Assembly (NCBI GenBank): GCA_039815415.1
Contig: JBCBZH010000013.1
Location: 1 to 32,236 of the forward strand
Source: JBCBZH01 sp039815415
GTDB taxonomy: Bacteria; Bacteroidota; Rhodothermia; Rhodothermales; Rubricoccaceae
Direction: 5' to 3'
Length of the DNA stretch: 32,236 nt
Shown: positions 28,510 to 32,236 of the stretch, in pieces
How positions within the stretch are numbered: position 1 is the first letter of the stretch
How the letters are laid out: every line of letters starts with the position of its first letter
Made by a program: the position numbers and the translations under genes
The notes under the pieces: model-generated
Told to the model about the DNA's origin: nothing
The model's database searches: none
What the model saw: the letters and a program-made list of their open reading frames with translations, nothing else

Positions 28510-29280
28510 ATGCCCACAGATCTCTGCCCCGACAACGGGGCCCTCCGGGGAGGCCGAGGCGCCTCCCTCACCCGTCGGCGCGCACGCCGACGCCATCATC
28601 AACGCCGCGCCCGCCAGGCCCGCGCGCGCCGAGAGGCCGCGTCGCACCGGTGGCGGTATGCCTGGGTTCGCCAGCTCGACGTGGAGCTGGTGCCACTGGA
28701 TCCGCCGCACTTCGCAGGCTACGTCCGGGAGTTCATCCCGGCGGTACCCGACACGCACCCCGACCATGCCGACCTGCTGCTGCTTCTGGACGCCGGGCTT
28801 CAACGCATCGCCTATGACCACATCCGTGCCTTTACGCATCCGACCATCGCTGGTCGGCGCCACAAGCGCGGCTCCACGCCTGTCCAAACCCTCCGCAGAC
28901 TCTGCGAACGAGACTGGCTGAAGCTTCCGCTTCGTCTCCAAGACCTGTTCGACCCGATCCCCAGGTGGCACAGCTCTGGCCGTGTTGCGTACTGGCGCTA
29001 CCGATTCCGGTATCCAGATCTGTATCGCCTCCGCGTGCGGCAGCTCTGGATCACCCACCGCGCCGTTCCGAGCGAGGCGGTACGCGAACAGCAGAGCGTT
29101 GCGGACCGCTACTGGTTCAAGGCACCGTACTACCGAGACCTCTACTATCAGGAGGACAACCGGTGGCGGTGGATCGACCGGGAGCTGGAGCGCGAACGCC
29201 GCCGCGCGCGCCGCGACATCGAAGGTGCGCTTGACGACCTGCCTGATGAGATGACTCGGCAGGCTCGGATTCGTGTGTAA
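28510..29280 (+). CDS. Arg-rich protein of unknown function (256 residues)
   Basis: Not recognised. ATG 28510; an overlapping frame from 28466 is less protein-like. Residues ~22-45 are extremely basic (R-R-R-A-R-R-R-H-H-Q-R-R-A-R-Q-A-R-A-R-R), as in nucleic-acid-binding tails. The rest is rich in Trp, Tyr and Arg (V-A-Y-W-R-Y-R-F-R-Y-P-D-L-Y, A-P-Y-Y-R-D-L-Y-Y, R-W-R-W-I-D-R-E-L-E-R-E-R-R-R-A-R-R). No signal peptide or membrane segment. A DNA- or RNA-binding role is suggested by composition only. It is isolated between the rtcB region and fhs, flanked by repeats on one side and a motif hairpin on the other. Confidence 0.6.
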   Translation: MPTDLCPDNGALRGGRGASLTRRRARRRHHQRRARQARARREAASHRWRYAWVRQLDVELVPLDPPHFAGYVREFIPAVPDTHPDHADLLLLLDAGLQRIAYDHIRAFTHPTIAGRRHKRGSTPVQTLRRLCERDWLKLPLRLQDLFDPIPRWHSSGRVAYWRYRFRYPDLYRLRVRQLWITHRAVPSEAVREQQSVADRYWFKAPYYRDLYYQEDNRWRWIDRELERERRRARRDIEGALDDLPDEMTRQARIRV

Positions 29281-29287
29281 CCCTCCT

Positions 29288-29324
29288 CGCCAGCTCGACG
29301 CTTGCCTGTCGCGTTGAGCTGGTG
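29288..29324. terminator. Motif-built hairpin after the Arg-rich gene
   Basis: CGCCAGCTCGACG (29288-29300) pairs with CGTTGAGCTGGTG (29312-29324), 13 positions including two G-U wobbles, 11-base loop, seven bases after the stop codon. No T-tract. Confidence 0.55.
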
Positions 29325-29419
29325 TGTGTAGGGGCGCGGCGTACACGCGGCCGCAAGGCGGCCCGCCGTGCACGGAAGCGCTGGGAGTCGCACCTTTCAG
29401 CGTCACCCAACCCCGCGCC

Positions 29420-31093
<1,674 letters not shown>

Positions 31094-31129
31094 AGGGCGC
31101 TTGTGTTCGGCACCGTCTCCCATCCTGTC

Positions 31130-31258
31130 ATCCTGAGCGAGCGTAGCGAGTTATACCGAGCACTTCCAGTGGTAGCTCTCGGCGTTGAATCTGAGGGGCC
31201 GTCGCACCACAGATCCTTCGACTCCGGGCTGCGCCCTCCGCTCAGGATGACAGGATGG
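31130..31258. repeat. MITE-like element with perfect 20-bp terminal inverted repeats
   Basis: CCATCCTGTCATCCTGAGCG (31130-31149) is repeated exactly in inverse at 31239-31258. The 129-bp element lies between fhs and the CoA-transferase gene and encodes nothing. The 'TCATCCTGAGCG...CGCTCAGGATGA' type is a common bacterial intergenic repeat. The remaining spacer to 31336 holds a near copy of the dispersed motif (ATCGAGCTGGTGA at ~31287). Confidence 0.85.
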
Positions 31259-31336
31259 TCCCTGGTTCATTCAGCAAGCGAGGCATCGAGCTGGTGACAT
31301 CCCACCTTCTGTTTCTCCCTAGTCCACTCGTCCCCC

Positions 31337-32236
31337 ATGAAAGTCGTCTCTGCCTCTGAGGCTGTTTCTCACATCCAGTCTCGCCAGCGCGTATTCATCC
31401 ACACGGCGGTCGCGGTGCCCCAGGCCCTTATCGCGGCCATGACGGCGCGGGCCTCGGAGCTTCGGGGTGTGGAGGTGTGTCATCTCCATACCGAGGGCGA
31501 CGCCTCGTACGCCAGCCCGGAGTACCGCGACAGCTTCCACGTCAGCGCCTTCTTTATCGGGGCCAACATGCGAAAGGCCATCGCCAGCGGCGAGGCCGAC
31601 TACATCCCGGTCTTTCTCAGCGAGGTCCCGGCGCTATTCAAGCAGAACATCCTTCCGCTCGATGTAGCGCTCGTCCAGGTGTCGATGCCGGATGCACACG
31701 GATTCTGCTCGCTGGGCGTGTCCGTCGATGCCGCGCAGGCCGCGGTCGAGACGGCGAGGCACGTGATCGTGGAGATGAACCCGAACATGCCACGCACGCA
31801 CGGCGACGGGCGTCTCCACATCAGCGAGATCGACATCGCGGTGGAGGTGGACTACCCACTCCCAGAAATCCCCCGGCCGGTGCTCACCGACGTGGAACGT
31901 GCCATCGGGGCCAACTGCGCCGAACTGGTGGATGACGGCGCCACGCTCCAGATGGGCATCGGAGCCATCCCGGATGCCGCGCTGGCAGCGATGACAGGCC
32001 ACAAGGACCTCGGCATCCACACCGAGATGTTCTCCGATGGCGTGATCGACTTGGTGGAGCGCGGCGTCATCACGGGTCGCCAGAAGACGGTGCATCCGGG
32101 CAAGCTGGTGGGCAGCTTCCTGATGGGCACCCGTGCCCTGTACGACTTCGTGGATGACAACCCGCAGGTGACGATGCTCGGCGCGGACTACGTCAACGAT
32201 ACGGCCGTCATCCGACGCAACCCGAAGGTGACCGCC
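31337..32236 (+). CDS. Acetyl-CoA hydrolase / 4-hydroxybutyrate-type CoA-transferase, N-terminal part (cut by window end)
   Basis: The first 300 residues are visible, with no stop before the window end. It has the family phrases V-F-I-H-T-A-V-A-V-P, V-C-H-L-H-T-E-G, F-H-V-S-A-F-F-I-G-A-N-M-R-K, P-L-D-V-A-L-V-Q-V-S-M-P-D-A-H-G-F-C-S-L-G-V-S-V-D, M-G-I-G-A-I-P-D-A and G-I-H-T-E230-M-F-S-D-G. By comparison with characterised relatives E230 is the likely glutamate that carries CoA. It moves CoA between acyl groups (acetate, succinate, butyrate or 4-hydroxybutyrate); which one cannot be told. Confidence 0.93.
   Translation, partial: MKVVSASEAVSHIQSRQRVFIHTAVAVPQALIAAMTARASELRGVEVCHLHTEGDASYASPEYRDSFHVSAFFIGANMRKAIASGEADYIPVFLSEVPALFKQNILPLDVALVQVSMPDAHGFCSLGVSVDAAQAAVETARHVIVEMNPNMPRTHGDGRLHISEIDIAVEVDYPLPEIPRPVLTDVERAIGANCAELVDDGATLQMGIGAIPDAALAAMTGHKDLGIHTEMFSDGVIDLVERGVITGRQKTVHPGKLVGSFLMGTRALYDFVDDNPQVTMLGADYVNDTAVIRRNPKVTA

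Noticed and set aside
28466..28921. Alternative 151-residue frame overlapping the Arg-rich gene
   Set aside because: Shorter, Pro/Ser-rich and without continuation; the frame from 28510 is longer and ends at a motif hairpin.

Overview
The window is GC-rich, gene-dense chromosomal DNA, probably from the Rhodothermota/Bacteroidota side of the tree (a Rubricoccaceae-like marine bacterium is my best guess). Reasons: a type IX secretion (T9SS) sorting domain, a Bacteroidota-style short omega subunit, TonB receptor plus partner lipoprotein, a Bacteroidota-type CoaBC active-site variant, and many lipoproteins. The taxonomic call is inference; no rRNA gene is present.

Layout. 1-1610: end of a TonB-dependent receptor and its acidic partner lipoprotein. 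1735-2360: tRNA-Lys(CTT), a terminator and an HNH-nuclease-like gene. 2442-5098: a membrane protein with a degenerate metzincin motif, translationally coupled to a secreted endonuclease I lipoprotein. 5095-11832 (minus): the housekeeping run yicC-gmk-rpoZ-coaBC-SGNH lipoprotein-uracil-DNA glycosylase-dnaB. 11956-12242: remnant of an SLC13/DASS transporter. 12349-14126 (plus): DinB-like protein coupled to a MOFRL glycerate kinase. 14165-16433 (minus): blaI-blaR1 pair with a large operator/promoter; the BlaR1-like protein ends in a T9SS-type domain. 16757-20167 (minus): a 795-residue protein of unknown function and an N-formylglutamate-amidohydrolase-like lipoprotein. 20293-21872 (minus): tRNA-Ser(GGA), frr, pyrH. 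22081-23570 (plus): TetR regulator, unknown protein, DUF2147 protein. 23634-25966 (minus): serine beta-lactamase-like hydrolase with TPR/DUF3471 and an NTF2-like protein. 26314-28008 (plus): promoter, structured leader and rtcB RNA ligase. 28510-29280: Arg-rich unknown protein. 29420-31093: formate-THF ligase. 31337-end: start of an acetyl-CoA hydrolase/CoA-transferase.

Two signals stand out. (1) A dispersed oligomer, consensus TCGAGCTGGCGA, occurs 46 times as its exact 9-mer core (GAGCTGGCG or complement) against about 0.8 expected from base composition. It sits in genes in several reading frames and is dense between genes, where inverted pairs form hairpins at gene ends, much as DNA-uptake sequences do in Neisseria and Pasteurellaceae. 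(2) rtcB is preceded by a sigma70-like promoter and a ~190-nt leader with three copies of the anti-Shine-Dalgarno core CACCTCC. One lies within a 12-nt match to the 3' end of 16S rRNA. The rtcB Shine-Dalgarno sequence is the 3' arm of a strong intrinsic terminator. Because RtcB is known in E. coli to reseal 3'-truncated 16S rRNA, this looks like a candidate attenuator or sensor, although a free-standing small RNA is also possible.

Smaller oddities: an identical TTGACA-N17-TATTCT promoter in front of both blaI and rtcB, a family-4-like uracil-DNA glycosylase lacking all Fe-S cysteines, short degenerate ATGGGAA/AATGAGG-like iterations in gene spacers and inside coaBC, and several MITE-like inverted-repeat elements.
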